Below are positions 37,045-44,964 of a DNA stretch of 64,000 nt, piece after piece. Where the stretch lies: contig JBCBPW010000015.1 in assembly GCA_039820545.1 (NCBI GenBank), positions 1-64,000 on the forward strand. Reading direction: 5' to 3'. Every line of letters starts with the position of its first letter. Position 1 is the stretch's first letter. This DNA is from JALEFZ01 sp039820545. GTDB lineage: Bacteria; Bacteroidota; Bacteroidia; J057. The position numbers were made by a program, and so were the translations under genes. The notes beneath the pieces are model-generated. The model searched no databases, was not told the origin of the DNA, and was given only the letters and a program-made list of their open reading frames with translations.

Positions 37045-37345
37045 GAGTATTTTCAGCCTCACCTCTCATACCTTTCAGTCTGTCGTCTTACTTCGTACAC
37101 CCTCAACAAGTAACTTGGGATGAGCATAAAAGATATTTTACGTAGGTGGACAGAGGAAAACGGAATATGTATACTACAGCGTAGCTCCAACAAATAGCGG
37201 GACAGGCGCTTTTCATTCGTACTCTATTATAACCTGATTACATATGTCCAGGAACTTACGTATCCATACAAAAGAAATCAAGGCAGATCCAAATTGGAAT
37301 TTGTTCACTACTAGCACTTTCAGTCTCACGTCTCGCCTTTCACTT
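37045..37345. mobile_element. decayed relative of the MITE-like element
   Basis: The space after the glycosyltransferase gene carries pieces that match the element at 42160-42562. GTAGGTGGACAGAGGAAAACGG (37142 onward, quoted in part) matches 42263 onward, and ATTACATATGTCCAGGAACT (37229 onward) matches the left side of the second palindrome at 42440. Minus-strand copies of the GAGACRTGAGACTGAAAGTA motif lie at both ends (37052-37095 and 37316-37340). The palindromes themselves are no longer intact. The element runs into the first ~100 bases of the next open frame. Confidence 0.5.
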
Positions 37346-37921
37346 CTCATAGTCTACTTGCTTTGCTTTGCTATGGCGCTACTGATGGGCACGGGGCTTA
37401 CTTGGGCACAAGGAGACTGTCGCCTAAAGGTAGAGGATCTTTCACCTGTGATTCAGCGTTACAATCCTTTTTTTACCAATCATACATGGGACGCTTCGGG
37501 CCAGATCGAAATGGCACGTATGGGAGAAGGAAGGATTTTGATGATTGCACAAGACGGATGTAAGCGCCACCATACGACTTTTACCCTTTTTTTGGACGCT
37601 TCTATCAAGCTTGGCGATCTCAATGCATGGGTAGAGGAGGTCAAAAGCCTATTTTTCAAAATCTATTGGGAGAATACCGATTATCAGATTTTCGGAGCAG
37701 GCTTTGAAGAAGGCTTTGTAGAAAAAATTAGTGTATATGGCCTCAATAATCAATTCAATTTTCCTTTGGCCACGCGCAATTTTATTTGCAGCATCGCCTC
37801 TCAAAAAGATAAGGGGAGCCAGATCCGAATTGAGATGGTTGAATTTATTTTTAAGGAGAAGGTGATCAAGAAGAAGGAGGGGATTCCCCATGAGGAGGAT
37901 GATGGGTGGAAAAAAAATTGA
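37244..37921 (+). CDS. small exported protein of unknown function
   Basis: Up to 225 residues. Only residues ~55 onward (after TWAQG) look like mature protein. The hydrophobic stretch LSLLIVYLLCFAMALLMGTGLTWAQ is a signal peptide, but the ~28 residues before it are encoded by sequence related to an intergenic repeat element, so the true start may be downstream (ATG near 37373) or the repeat has supplied a new start. The mature part (~170 residues) has two Cys and no recognised motif. It ends in a Lys/Glu-rich tail. A 10-bp hairpin (37919-37928 with 37934-37943) overlaps the stop codon. Confidence 0.6.
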   Translation: MSRNLRIHTKEIKADPNWNLFTTSTFSLTSRLSLLIVYLLCFAMALLMGTGLTWAQGDCRLKVEDLSPVIQRYNPFFTNHTWDASGQIEMARMGEGRILMIAQDGCKRHHTTFTLFLDASIKLGDLNAWVEEVKSLFFKIYWENTDYQIFGAGFEEGFVEKISVYGLNNQFNFPLATRNFICSIASQKDKGSQIRIEMVEFIFKEKVIKKKEGIPHEEDDGWKKN

Positions 37922-37979
37922 GGCAAATATCACATTCGCCTCAGTTTATTCTCATCTATGTATTCCTTTGTACGCAGGT

Positions 37980-39047
37980 TTAGATAGGTTGAACCCATCC
38001 ATAGGGATCTTCAACGATACCTGTTCGTAGGCCTATGAGTTGTTCACTTAGCCAAGGACCTACTTTGCGATCTTCGATATGTGGCAGTTTCCAGTCTTCT
38101 CCCGCAAATCCGATGGTGTCAATGTGTGAGATTGTGGCGGCTGTACCTGTACCGAAAGCCTCTTTCAGGCGCTTTTCTCTGTAGGCTTGCTGTAGTTCAT
38201 AGATAGAAATCGGACGTGCCTCTACCTTATATCCTTTGTCTTCGAGTATGCGGATGACACTTTTTCGAGTGATTCCAGGTAGGATAGTACCTGAGAGACG
38301 CGGTGTCAATACTTTATCATCCAGGACGAAGAAAATATTCATCGTACCGCATTCCTCAATAAATTCTTGATTGCGTCCATCTAGCCAAAGCACATTGTGG
38401 TAGCCTTGATCTTTAGCCAACTTATCGGGGAGTAAAGCAGATGCGTAGTTTCCTGCGGCTTTGGCAGCACCTGTACCTCCTGTAGCAGCACGGATAAAGT
38501 CTTTGGTTACCAATAGCTTGACAGGCTCCTTATAGTAGGCACCAACGGGACAAGTAAATACTGTGAAGATATAGCTATCAGAGGCTTTAACGCCGATATA
38601 TTCATCTACAGCAAAGTAGAGAGGGCGAAGATATAGCGCGCCTTGATCAGGATTGGGAACCCATGCTTGGTCCAGTTTGACTAGCTCGCGGATCCCATCC
38701 AAAAAGATTTCTTCGGGTATCGCAGGCATGGCTAGGCGGTAAGCAGAGTAGTTCATGCGCTTGAAGTTCTCCTCAGGACGAAACAGCAATACTTCGCCGT
38801 TGGGTCCTTTATGCGCTTTCATCCCTTCAAACACTGCTTGTCCATAGTTCAGGGCAGAAATACTAGGTGCGAATTCCATTGGCCCATAGGGTAGAATTTC
38901 GGGTTCCTGCCATTCACCATTTTCATAGCGTGCCACGAGCATGTGGTCACTGAAAGCCTTCCCAAATGGGATGTGGTCCATATCTATCTCCGATCTACGG
39001 GAAACAGGTACAGGCCGTATCTTAATACTAGGTGATACGATGTCCAT
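37980..39047 (-). CDS. ilvE: branched-chain amino acid aminotransferase
   Basis: A 355-residue class IV PLP aminotransferase. It has SALNYGQAVFEGMKAHK, RMNYSAYRLAMP, LYLRPLYFA, and the PLP Lys196 in GGTGAAKAAGNYASALLP. Downstream are EECGTMNIFFVL and FGTGTAATISHI. Length and motifs fit the long (IlvE type II, eukaryote-like BCAT) branch. It transaminates Leu, Ile and Val with 2-oxoglutarate in the cytoplasm. It is downstream of a small exported-protein gene (30-base gap), though no functional link is obvious. No other ilv or leu genes are in the window. Confidence 0.96.
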   Translation of the reverse strand: MDIVSPSIKIRPVPVSRRSEIDMDHIPFGKAFSDHMLVARYENGEWQEPEILPYGPMEFAPSISALNYGQAVFEGMKAHKGPNGEVLLFRPEENFKRMNYSAYRLAMPAIPEEIFLDGIRELVKLDQAWVPNPDQGALYLRPLYFAVDEYIGVKASDSYIFTVFTCPVGAYYKEPVKLLVTKDFIRAATGGTGAAKAAGNYASALLPDKLAKDQGYHNVLWLDGRNQEFIEECGTMNIFFVLDDKVLTPRLSGTILPGITRKSVIRILEDKGYKVEARPISIYELQQAYREKRLKEAFGTGTAATISHIDTIGFAGEDWKLPHIEDRKVGPWLSEQLIGLRTGIVEDPYGWVQPI

Positions 39048-39077
39048 AAGCTAAATATTTAAGTTTAGTAGTCCTCC

Positions 39078-39422
39078 TTAGTAAAAAATCGTCCGGTTGT
39101 AATCCTTCCCTTTATACTTCAGCACGAAGGGGTAGCGCTGACCCGAAACGAGGGGTTTGGTAGGAACCCTAATCTTGGCAAGGCCAATACGGTCAGTCAC
39201 TTTCCCTTTGATCCAAAGCTTTTCTCGGTCGGAATTAAAAAGATGAAGCTCAACAAAACCAGGTTTGTTGATTTCATAAATGATTTCTATGTAACTCCCT
39301 TTATCGGTTATGTCCTTGATAAAGAGACGAGGAGTAGAAGAGGTAGAAGATACCGACTGAGCGTAGGCGCTGCTCAGAGAAAGGAAAAAAAGTATAATCA
39401 GGGAACACCAGAGCTGTTTCAT
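39078..39422 (-). CDS. small exported Ig-like protein
   Basis: About 114 residues from ATG 39422, where MKQLWCSLIILFFLSLSSAYAQ is a signal peptide. The frame is open further upstream, but that would overlap kdtA. The mature part is one beta domain (IEIIYEINKPGFVELHLFNS … GLAKIRVPTKPLVSGQRYPF … YKGKDY) resembling FlgD-Ig or small Bacteroidota Ig modules. No T9SS tail. It lies 37 bases after kdtA on the same strand. Confidence 0.7.
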   Translation of the reverse strand: MKQLWCSLIILFFLSLSSAYAQSVSSTSSTPRLFIKDITDKGSYIEIIYEINKPGFVELHLFNSDREKLWIKGKVTDRIGLAKIRVPTKPLVSGQRYPFVLKYKGKDYNRTIFY

Positions 39423-39459
39423 ACATCGCAAGATAAGGAAAAACTGAACTTCTTTCAAC

Positions 39460-40728
39460 TCAACTTTGGAGGAAACCAACTTCTTGCAGCCATTGACAAA
39501 TTTGTAATGAGGCTCCTTTCTGTGACAGCACGAAGTCCTTGTTCTTACGGAAGATCTCAGATTTGTGTTGAGTATCCGACTGGATTTTGTCCCAAAGCTG
39601 CATCAATTCATTCGAATTTTGAATCGAAAATCCTCCACCCTGCGAAATACTCATTTCAGCTTCAGGATATTTGTCGTATATAGGACCAAAGACCGTAGGG
39701 CAGCCAAACGCTATGGCTTCCAATATGTTATGTAGGCCTTGTCCAAAAGCCCCACCAACGTATGCGAGATCTGCGTAAGCATATAGCTTGGATAAAGAGC
39801 CTATATGATCTATCCAAAGAATTTTCTTTTCAGTATTTTCAATATTCCAATTACTATACCGAATACTTTCCTCCTGAAAGACACTCATCCATTTAACAAT
39901 TCGTTCTTTATGGATCTCATGTGGAGCGATGATTATGCAAAGGTCCTGATTATGAGTATACAAGCTTTGAAAAGTTTCAAAAATGACGCTTTCATCCTCT
40001 GGCCAAGTACTTCCACACACCCAGCATGGACGTCCGTTTACAAATTCCGCAATTTTACCTATCTCACGCCAATTTGCTACATTTTCTGACACCCTGTCAA
40101 AGCGCGTGTCAGCACTCGTAGTGACTTTTATTTTAGAAGAAAATTTTTGAAGAAGGTCGGTTGTAAGCGAATTTTGTGTAAAGATCTGTGCAAATCCCTC
40201 TAAGGCTAGGCGGTAAAGTGAGACTAAAGGACCTCCAAGGAAATTACTTTCAGCGCGTAGACTCGCAGAGATCAGAATATGAGGTATCGCTTTAGATCGA
40301 AGTTCCGAAAGCCAGTTGAGCCATAACTCATATTTGACAATAACGACAAGATGAGGTGTAAAATGATTCAACAAATACCTCATATTGTCTAGAGTATCTA
40401 GCGGGAGATACATTACATGGTCTGCATGTACATAGTCCTTACGTATCTCATAACCCGAAGGAGAGAAAAAAGTCAGTAGAATTTTATAATTGGGATACGT
40501 GTGTCTGATCTTATCTAGTATGGGGCGTCCTTGTTCAAATTCTCCTAAGGAAGCACAATGAAACCATATCACAGGTTCCTCCCATTGACTGATCGTCTGG
40601 ATCTCGGATTTCCAGTTTTTTCTGCCAGTGATCCAGCTTTTTGCCTTGGGAGAAAAGGGTGCTGCTAGCCTGATCGCCAGTCCATATAAGCGGATTCCTA
40701 CATTGTACAGAAAAGACAAGAGCCCCAT
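39460..40728 (-). CDS. kdtA: 3-deoxy-D-manno-octulosonic acid (Kdo) transferase
   Basis: A 422-residue GT-B transferase that adds Kdo to lipid A precursors. Motifs include IWFHCASLGEFEQGRPIL (the Glu is the likely catalytic base), ILLTFFSPSGYEI, MYLPLDT, VVIVKYELWLNWL, VCGSTWPEDE, IIAPHEIHKERI, and AYVGGAFGQGLHNILEAIAFG with FGP.Y. The N-terminal ~35 residues are amphipathic, fitting inner-membrane association. Its presence shows that the organism makes lipopolysaccharide with Kdo. It heads a small same-strand run with the Ig-like protein and ilvE; the run may be partly fortuitous. Confidence 0.96.
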   Translation of the reverse strand: MGLLSFLYNVGIRLYGLAIRLAAPFSPKAKSWITGRKNWKSEIQTISQWEEPVIWFHCASLGEFEQGRPILDKIRHTYPNYKILLTFFSPSGYEIRKDYVHADHVMYLPLDTLDNMRYLLNHFTPHLVVIVKYELWLNWLSELRSKAIPHILISASLRAESNFLGGPLVSLYRLALEGFAQIFTQNSLTTDLLQKFSSKIKVTTSADTRFDRVSENVANWREIGKIAEFVNGRPCWVCGSTWPEDESVIFETFQSLYTHNQDLCIIIAPHEIHKERIVKWMSVFQEESIRYSNWNIENTEKKILWIDHIGSLSKLYAYADLAYVGGAFGQGLHNILEAIAFGCPTVFGPIYDKYPEAEMSISQGGGFSIQNSNELMQLWDKIQSDTQHKSEIFRKNKDFVLSQKGASLQICQWLQEVGFLQS

Positions 40729-40826
40729 GTATCCTTTGCCAAATTTGGCGCAAAATTACATGAAACTCTTGTGAATAGAAAGCATAACCCGATCTTTTGT
40801 ACGAAAGTAGAAAGGTTATCTTGCGA

Positions 40827-42068
40827 TTATTGCTTGAGGATTTTTACACGCTCCGCTTGAGTATTGTCCACATATATGATCTCTAACATGTACATTCCCG
40901 CTTCCATTTCCGTAAGATTAATGGCTTCACGGACAGTCCATCGGCCTACACGCTGTCCAAGGGAATTCAACAACTGGATGGAAGAAATAGCGGCCAGGTT
41001 ATCGCTTTGGATGTATAGGTAGTCATTCGTAGGGTTGGGATAGGCAGCAAATTTGCTTGTTTGACTCAGTGGACCTTCCACATTTGCCAGCAAATCGGGA
41101 CAGAGCAATTCAAAGAGAAAGTCTGAGGTAAAATCTCCTACCGAATCCCTTAACTCTTCTGTAGTCGTGAAATAACTCACGTGCCCATCGCTATCCTCAA
41201 TGGTAAACAGTCTATTGAATACACCTATGGAATTGCCTCTCTGCGACATGCTGAGACTGCCTGCTGCTTCAAGAATGGGTACGATCCCGAGCTGGATTTG
41301 GCCATCGCCATAAGGAACGATAGGGTCCATGTCATCGTGAAAAACCACAAAAGGAGGATCATTGGCATCGATCCATGAAGCATCGACCAATGCACCGCTA
41401 TAGGAGATGAGCCCCTGTACCTCAGAAGTATACTGAAAGAGCGTGTTGCTATTGCCTTCCCAGCCTCCATTGTTGGCGATGGCTTGCTGGATGAGGGAAT
41501 CCGCAGGGGAGAGTTCTGTCGAGTCTAGCATGGCGACATGAGCAGCCGTGATGGCCCCCGCTGATACACCCCCTATAAAGATTTGGTCTGGATCTATTCG
41601 AAAAGCATTGATTGAATCAATTTCAGCTTTCCAAAAGCGGACGGAGGCGCGCATGTCGCTGATGGCTTTGATGACGACATCTACGATATCTGCCTGGGTA
41701 GGAAAGGGAATGAAAGATCCGTCAAATAGGCGGTAGTCAATCGACGCAGTGACAAAGCCCCTTCTTGACAAATCCTCGCAAAGTGCTTTAAGTTGCTTGC
41801 GGTCGCCTGAGATGAAAGATCCTCCAAAGGCAAGTATGATCAACGGCCTCTGTGTTACCGTATCTCCCGCGGGTTCATAGATGTCCATAAATAGCTCCTG
41901 GGCATTTCCCCCGATGGTGACATTTTCCCCATACTTGACTGCGAGGGTGCTATCTGTAGAAACAAAAATCTCCGATCTATAACGATCTCCTGCACAGGCC
42001 GACTGATCCTGGGCATGCAAAAAGAGGAGGCTGCAACTGAATAAGAGGAAGGAAAGTAAAATTTTCAT
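40827..42068 (-). CDS. T9SS-exported alpha/beta-hydrolase (carboxylesterase-like)
   Basis: A 413-residue protein with signal peptide (LLFSCSLLFLHAQ). The alpha/beta-hydrolase domain has the oxyanion segment FGGSFISGD, nucleophile Ser in GGVSAGAI (~residue 170), an acidic residue in DDMDPIVPYG (~245) and His in DGHVSYF (~300). This matches type-B or BD-FAE-like feruloyl/acetyl esterases. The last ~75 residues form a T9SS tail (YPNPTNDYLYIQS … SLGQRVGRW … GMYMLEIIY … KILKQ). It likely acts on an esterified polymer or lipid outside the cell. The upstream region holds the MITE-like element. Confidence 0.88.
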   Translation of the reverse strand: MKILLSFLLFSCSLLFLHAQDQSACAGDRYRSEIFVSTDSTLAVKYGENVTIGGNAQELFMDIYEPAGDTVTQRPLIILAFGGSFISGDRKQLKALCEDLSRRGFVTASIDYRLFDGSFIPFPTQADIVDVVIKAISDMRASVRFWKAEIDSINAFRIDPDQIFIGGVSAGAITAAHVAMLDSTELSPADSLIQQAIANNGGWEGNSNTLFQYTSEVQGLISYSGALVDASWIDANDPPFVVFHDDMDPIVPYGDGQIQLGIVPILEAAGSLSMSQRGNSIGVFNRLFTIEDSDGHVSYFTTTEELRDSVGDFTSDFLFELLCPDLLANVEGPLSQTSKFAAYPNPTNDYLYIQSDNLAAISSIQLLNSLGQRVGRWTVREAINLTEMEAGMYMLEIIYVDNTQAERVKILKQ

Positions 42069-42248
42069 AAGCTTGGATTCGATAAGTATTCTGGATGTAC
42101 GCTAGAGGAAACATTCATAACAATTATGCTAAGTAAGAGGTCAGATGTTGAGATGTGAACCCACAAGGGATTTCGCCACGCTCAAGACAAGAGACTGAAA
42201 GTATTGCTGTTGAAGACTTTTTGTCTTACGTATACCTCATTTGCTTAT

Positions 42249-42272
42249 GTCCACCTACTTAAGTAGGTGGAC
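42249..42272. repeat. 24-bp perfect palindrome
   Basis: GTCCACCTACTT followed directly by its exact reverse complement. It is repeated with one change at 42449-42472, and its right half recurs at 37142. It can form a cruciform or bind a dimeric protein. Confidence 0.9.
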
Positions 42273-42440
42273 AGATAAAAACGGGTGATGTAGCATACGC
42301 TTTGAGCATGGGACTAAAGTCCACATGCTATACCACACTGTCCCTTCAGGACAATGAACCAGCTTTGAACCCTGAAAGGGTGACATCATGTAGGCTAGTG
42401 GTTTCAACCCTAGACTAAAGGAGAAATTTCTATCACCCCA

Positions 42441-42480
42441 TTACATCTGTCCACTTACTTAAGTAGGTGGACAGATGTAA
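42441..42480. repeat. 40-bp near-perfect palindrome
   Basis: The left arm TTACATCTGTCCACTTACTT pairs with the right arm with a single mismatch (C/T at position 14). There is no spacer. This extends the 24-bp palindrome of 42249 outward by eight bases each side. Confidence 0.9.
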
Positions 42481-42599
42481 TTAGGCTACGTAGAATATTA
42501 CTAGGCCTTGATTATTCATACTTTAAATCTCATGTCTTGAACAAAGTGAAATCCCTCACGGGATGATCTCTTGCATCTGTCTGTCTACCTATTTCGTCC

Positions 42600-44330
42600 T
42601 TAAAGTTTTATCGCTTCATAAGCTTTCACACAATACTGGACACATTCTCTTACATAATCAGGTGAGAAGTCAAACTGTATACCTGCTTGTGCATAGATGG
42701 CAGGTATAGGTTTTGTGTATCCCAGTTGCAGGGCTTCAAGATACATGTCGAGGCCTTTTTGAGCGTCTTCATGATAGTTGCGCCAGACGGCAAGTGCACC
42801 TAATTGGGCAATCGCATATTCGATGTAGTAGAAGGGCATCTCAAATACATGTCCCTGCTTCAACCACATCTTGCGTAGAATATCCTCGTAGCCTGTCCAG
42901 TCCACAAGATCTCCATGAAACCGCTTGTACAACCTGAAAAACTCATCATGTCGCTCTTCCTCTGAGGCTTCAGGATGGATGTATACCCACTGCTGGAAGG
43001 CATCGATTGTGGCGATCCATGGGAAAATATCAATGCAACGATCGAGTTGTTGTTTCATGGCACGGCTTCTGACCTGCTCGTCTTCATACACGACGTGATA
43101 CTGGTCTAGACAGATCAGTTCCATTGCCATCGAAGCAAGCTCTGCTACTTCAGAAGGGGTATACTTAAGAGAGTTGAGGACGATGTCTTTGGTGACAAAG
43201 GAATGAACGGCGTGTCCACTCTCATGAAACATGGTCGTCACATCCATCTGTGAACCTGCCGCGTTCATGAAAATAAATGGGATACCCGTCTCGAGCAGGG
43301 GATAATTATAGCCACCAGGTGCCTTTCCTACACGACTTTCCAGGTCTAGATACTCGCGCTGGTCCATGATTTCCAGCATCTTCCCAAGAGCAGGATTGAT
43401 ATTGCTTAGAACCGTGATGGCTTTCTCTTTGAGTTCCTGCGCAGTTTGGAAAGGGGTCAATTGATCTTCTCCATAGATATCTACCAAGAGATCCCAAGGA
43501 CGGAGCTTATCCACACCTAGGATTTCCTTTCTCCGCTTCATCATTTCCAAATAGACGGGCGTGACTTCTTTTTCTATGGCGTCGTGAAAGTGGGAAACGT
43601 CTTGGGTGGTGTAGTCAAACCTACCGAGTGCATCAAACTGGTAGCTGGTAAAGTCGGAGTAGTCCGCATTTTGGGCCATCTCATGGCGAAGCTTCACTAG
43701 CTGATCAAAAATCTGACTAGCTTCGGAAGCAATGCCTTCTCTTGCTTCGTTGACTTTGTGCCATATGGTCTCACGAAAGTCGCGATCCTGGCTTTCAAGT
43801 AGTTTAGAGGCTTGCTGCAGCGTCAGTGTTTCCTCATGATGACTGATGCTTAGACCTCCTTGTTTGGCTTGGTAGGCTTGCCGAAGTTCCTTAGCTTGGG
43901 TCGAAAGGGGGATGTTTGCCTCTCGATAAAGCTCAATATCTCGCTTTGTTTGACGCTTAAATGTTAAATATGGGTCATCTGGTAGCTGCTCAAAGTATGG
44001 ACTTTCGAGACACTTTCTATTGAGCTTATCTTCGTATTTGATGACGTGAGGGGATATTTCTTTGACAAAAAACATCAAAGCATTTTTCAACTCTTCGTCT
44101 TGTGTGTTTCTTGTCTGTCGGATGTAGCGCCAAGCGCGATCTTCTTGTAGGACTGCTCCCAGCTCATCTCTATCTTTCAGGAACTTCACCATCTCTTCTT
44201 GAGAGTCAATAGATCTTTTTAACAGTTGCTGGTAGTATGGTTCAAGGCTGGGCCAATCTTTTACTTCGAAATCTGGTGAGAGGAAACGACGTGCAGTTTT
44301 GGGATCTTTAAGCGTTAAATATTTTTCCAT
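42600..44330 (-). CDS. M3 family oligoendopeptidase (PepF-like)
   Basis: A 576-residue cytoplasmic metallopeptidase with no signal peptide. The zinc motif HESGH is near residue 370 in TTMFHESGHAVHSF. The third ligand Glu is in the downstream SEVAELASMAMELIC helix. Other family markers are GKAPGGYNYPLLETGIPFIF (in two parts) and FPWIATIDAFQQWVY. It trims short peptides, usually 6-18 residues, after protein turnover. The downstream end is 37 bases from the MITE-like element; the upstream region is a long AT-rich gap. Confidence 0.95.
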   Translation of the reverse strand: MEKYLTLKDPKTARRFLSPDFEVKDWPSLEPYYQQLLKRSIDSQEEMVKFLKDRDELGAVLQEDRAWRYIRQTRNTQDEELKNALMFFVKEISPHVIKYEDKLNRKCLESPYFEQLPDDPYLTFKRQTKRDIELYREANIPLSTQAKELRQAYQAKQGGLSISHHEETLTLQQASKLLESQDRDFRETIWHKVNEAREGIASEASQIFDQLVKLRHEMAQNADYSDFTSYQFDALGRFDYTTQDVSHFHDAIEKEVTPVYLEMMKRRKEILGVDKLRPWDLLVDIYGEDQLTPFQTAQELKEKAITVLSNINPALGKMLEIMDQREYLDLESRVGKAPGGYNYPLLETGIPFIFMNAAGSQMDVTTMFHESGHAVHSFVTKDIVLNSLKYTPSEVAELASMAMELICLDQYHVVYEDEQVRSRAMKQQLDRCIDIFPWIATIDAFQQWVYIHPEASEEERHDEFFRLYKRFHGDLVDWTGYEDILRKMWLKQGHVFEMPFYYIEYAIAQLGALAVWRNYHEDAQKGLDMYLEALQLGYTKPIPAIYAQAGIQFDFSPDYVRECVQYCVKAYEAIKL

Positions 44331-44964
44331 ATTTCTATTTAGGCATAAATGACTATCACGAACTACTTCATATGTATCTGGATATTCTGTGGGGAAATGA
44401 TCATATCTGCTACAGATTCAAAAAATGATCACAGATTTTTTATAGTCCATAAGTAGCAAGGTAAAGATCAGACGTTCACGTGTCAACAGTCAGTATCTAA
44501 TCATATTTAAGATATCTGATTTCTTCTGACTTCTTACTTATCAACTTGATTTCTCTACAAAATGATTCGTGATAAAGTCTATACAGTTGAAAAGAAAAGA
44601 CCTGACAAATCTTTCGACTTATCAGGCTCATTTGCACACAGCTTTTTTGGTAAATAATTCCCTAACACTCACGTGCAATATGAGACTATTGGTCTTCACC
44701 ACAATGGAAAAGACACACCCAAAAGTAACGTTAAAACCCCTACTTTTTAGACACTTTGGCGAAAATCTATCAAAGGACTAGTTAAGCTACAACTTGATCC
44801 TGATGGGTATAAGTAGCTTTTAGTCAGTGAGTTGTTCTTTAATTTTTTGTAATAAAAAACATCTTAAAAAAATTTAAATAGCCTCTTTCTCTGAAATAAT
44901 GGTAACTTTTATATATTTAGTAAAGCTCAATTTTAGTTGTACTCTTCCCAAATAATTCTTCTCC
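44331..44964. other. 634-base AT-rich gap with no convincing gene
   Basis: This lies between divergent genes (pepF-like, minus; helical protein, plus). It holds a 70-codon open frame (44569-44781) with no ribosome-binding site, no signal peptide and no plausible composition, which I do not call. An imperfect inverted repeat (GTCAGTATCTAATC near 44487 with GATATCTGATTT...CTGAC to 44530) is the only structure seen. Both promoters should be here. No clear TAnnTTTG box was found. Confidence 0.5.

Larger units (their letters stand above)
42160..42562. mobile_element. MITE-like element with terminal inverted repeats and two palindromes
   Basis: A ~403-base non-coding block between the esterase and pepF-like genes; it accounts for most of the gene-free stretch 42069-42599. 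The ends, 42160-42203 and 42519-42562, are imperfect inverted repeats (both contain AGGGATTTC and AAGACAWGAGA). Inside, 42249-42272 is a perfect 24-bp palindrome (GTCCACCTACTT plus its complement). 42441-42480 is a 40-bp palindrome with one mismatch (TTACATCTGTCCACTTACTT as left arm). Between them is a GAACCCTGAAAGGGTGAC-type block. No transposase is encoded, so it would depend on one elsewhere. A folded RNA is an alternative. Confidence 0.65.

Noticed and set aside
44569..44781. 70-codon open frame in the long AT-rich gap
   Set aside because: No ribosome site, no recognisable motif, and amino-acid content typical of chance translation of AT-rich DNA.
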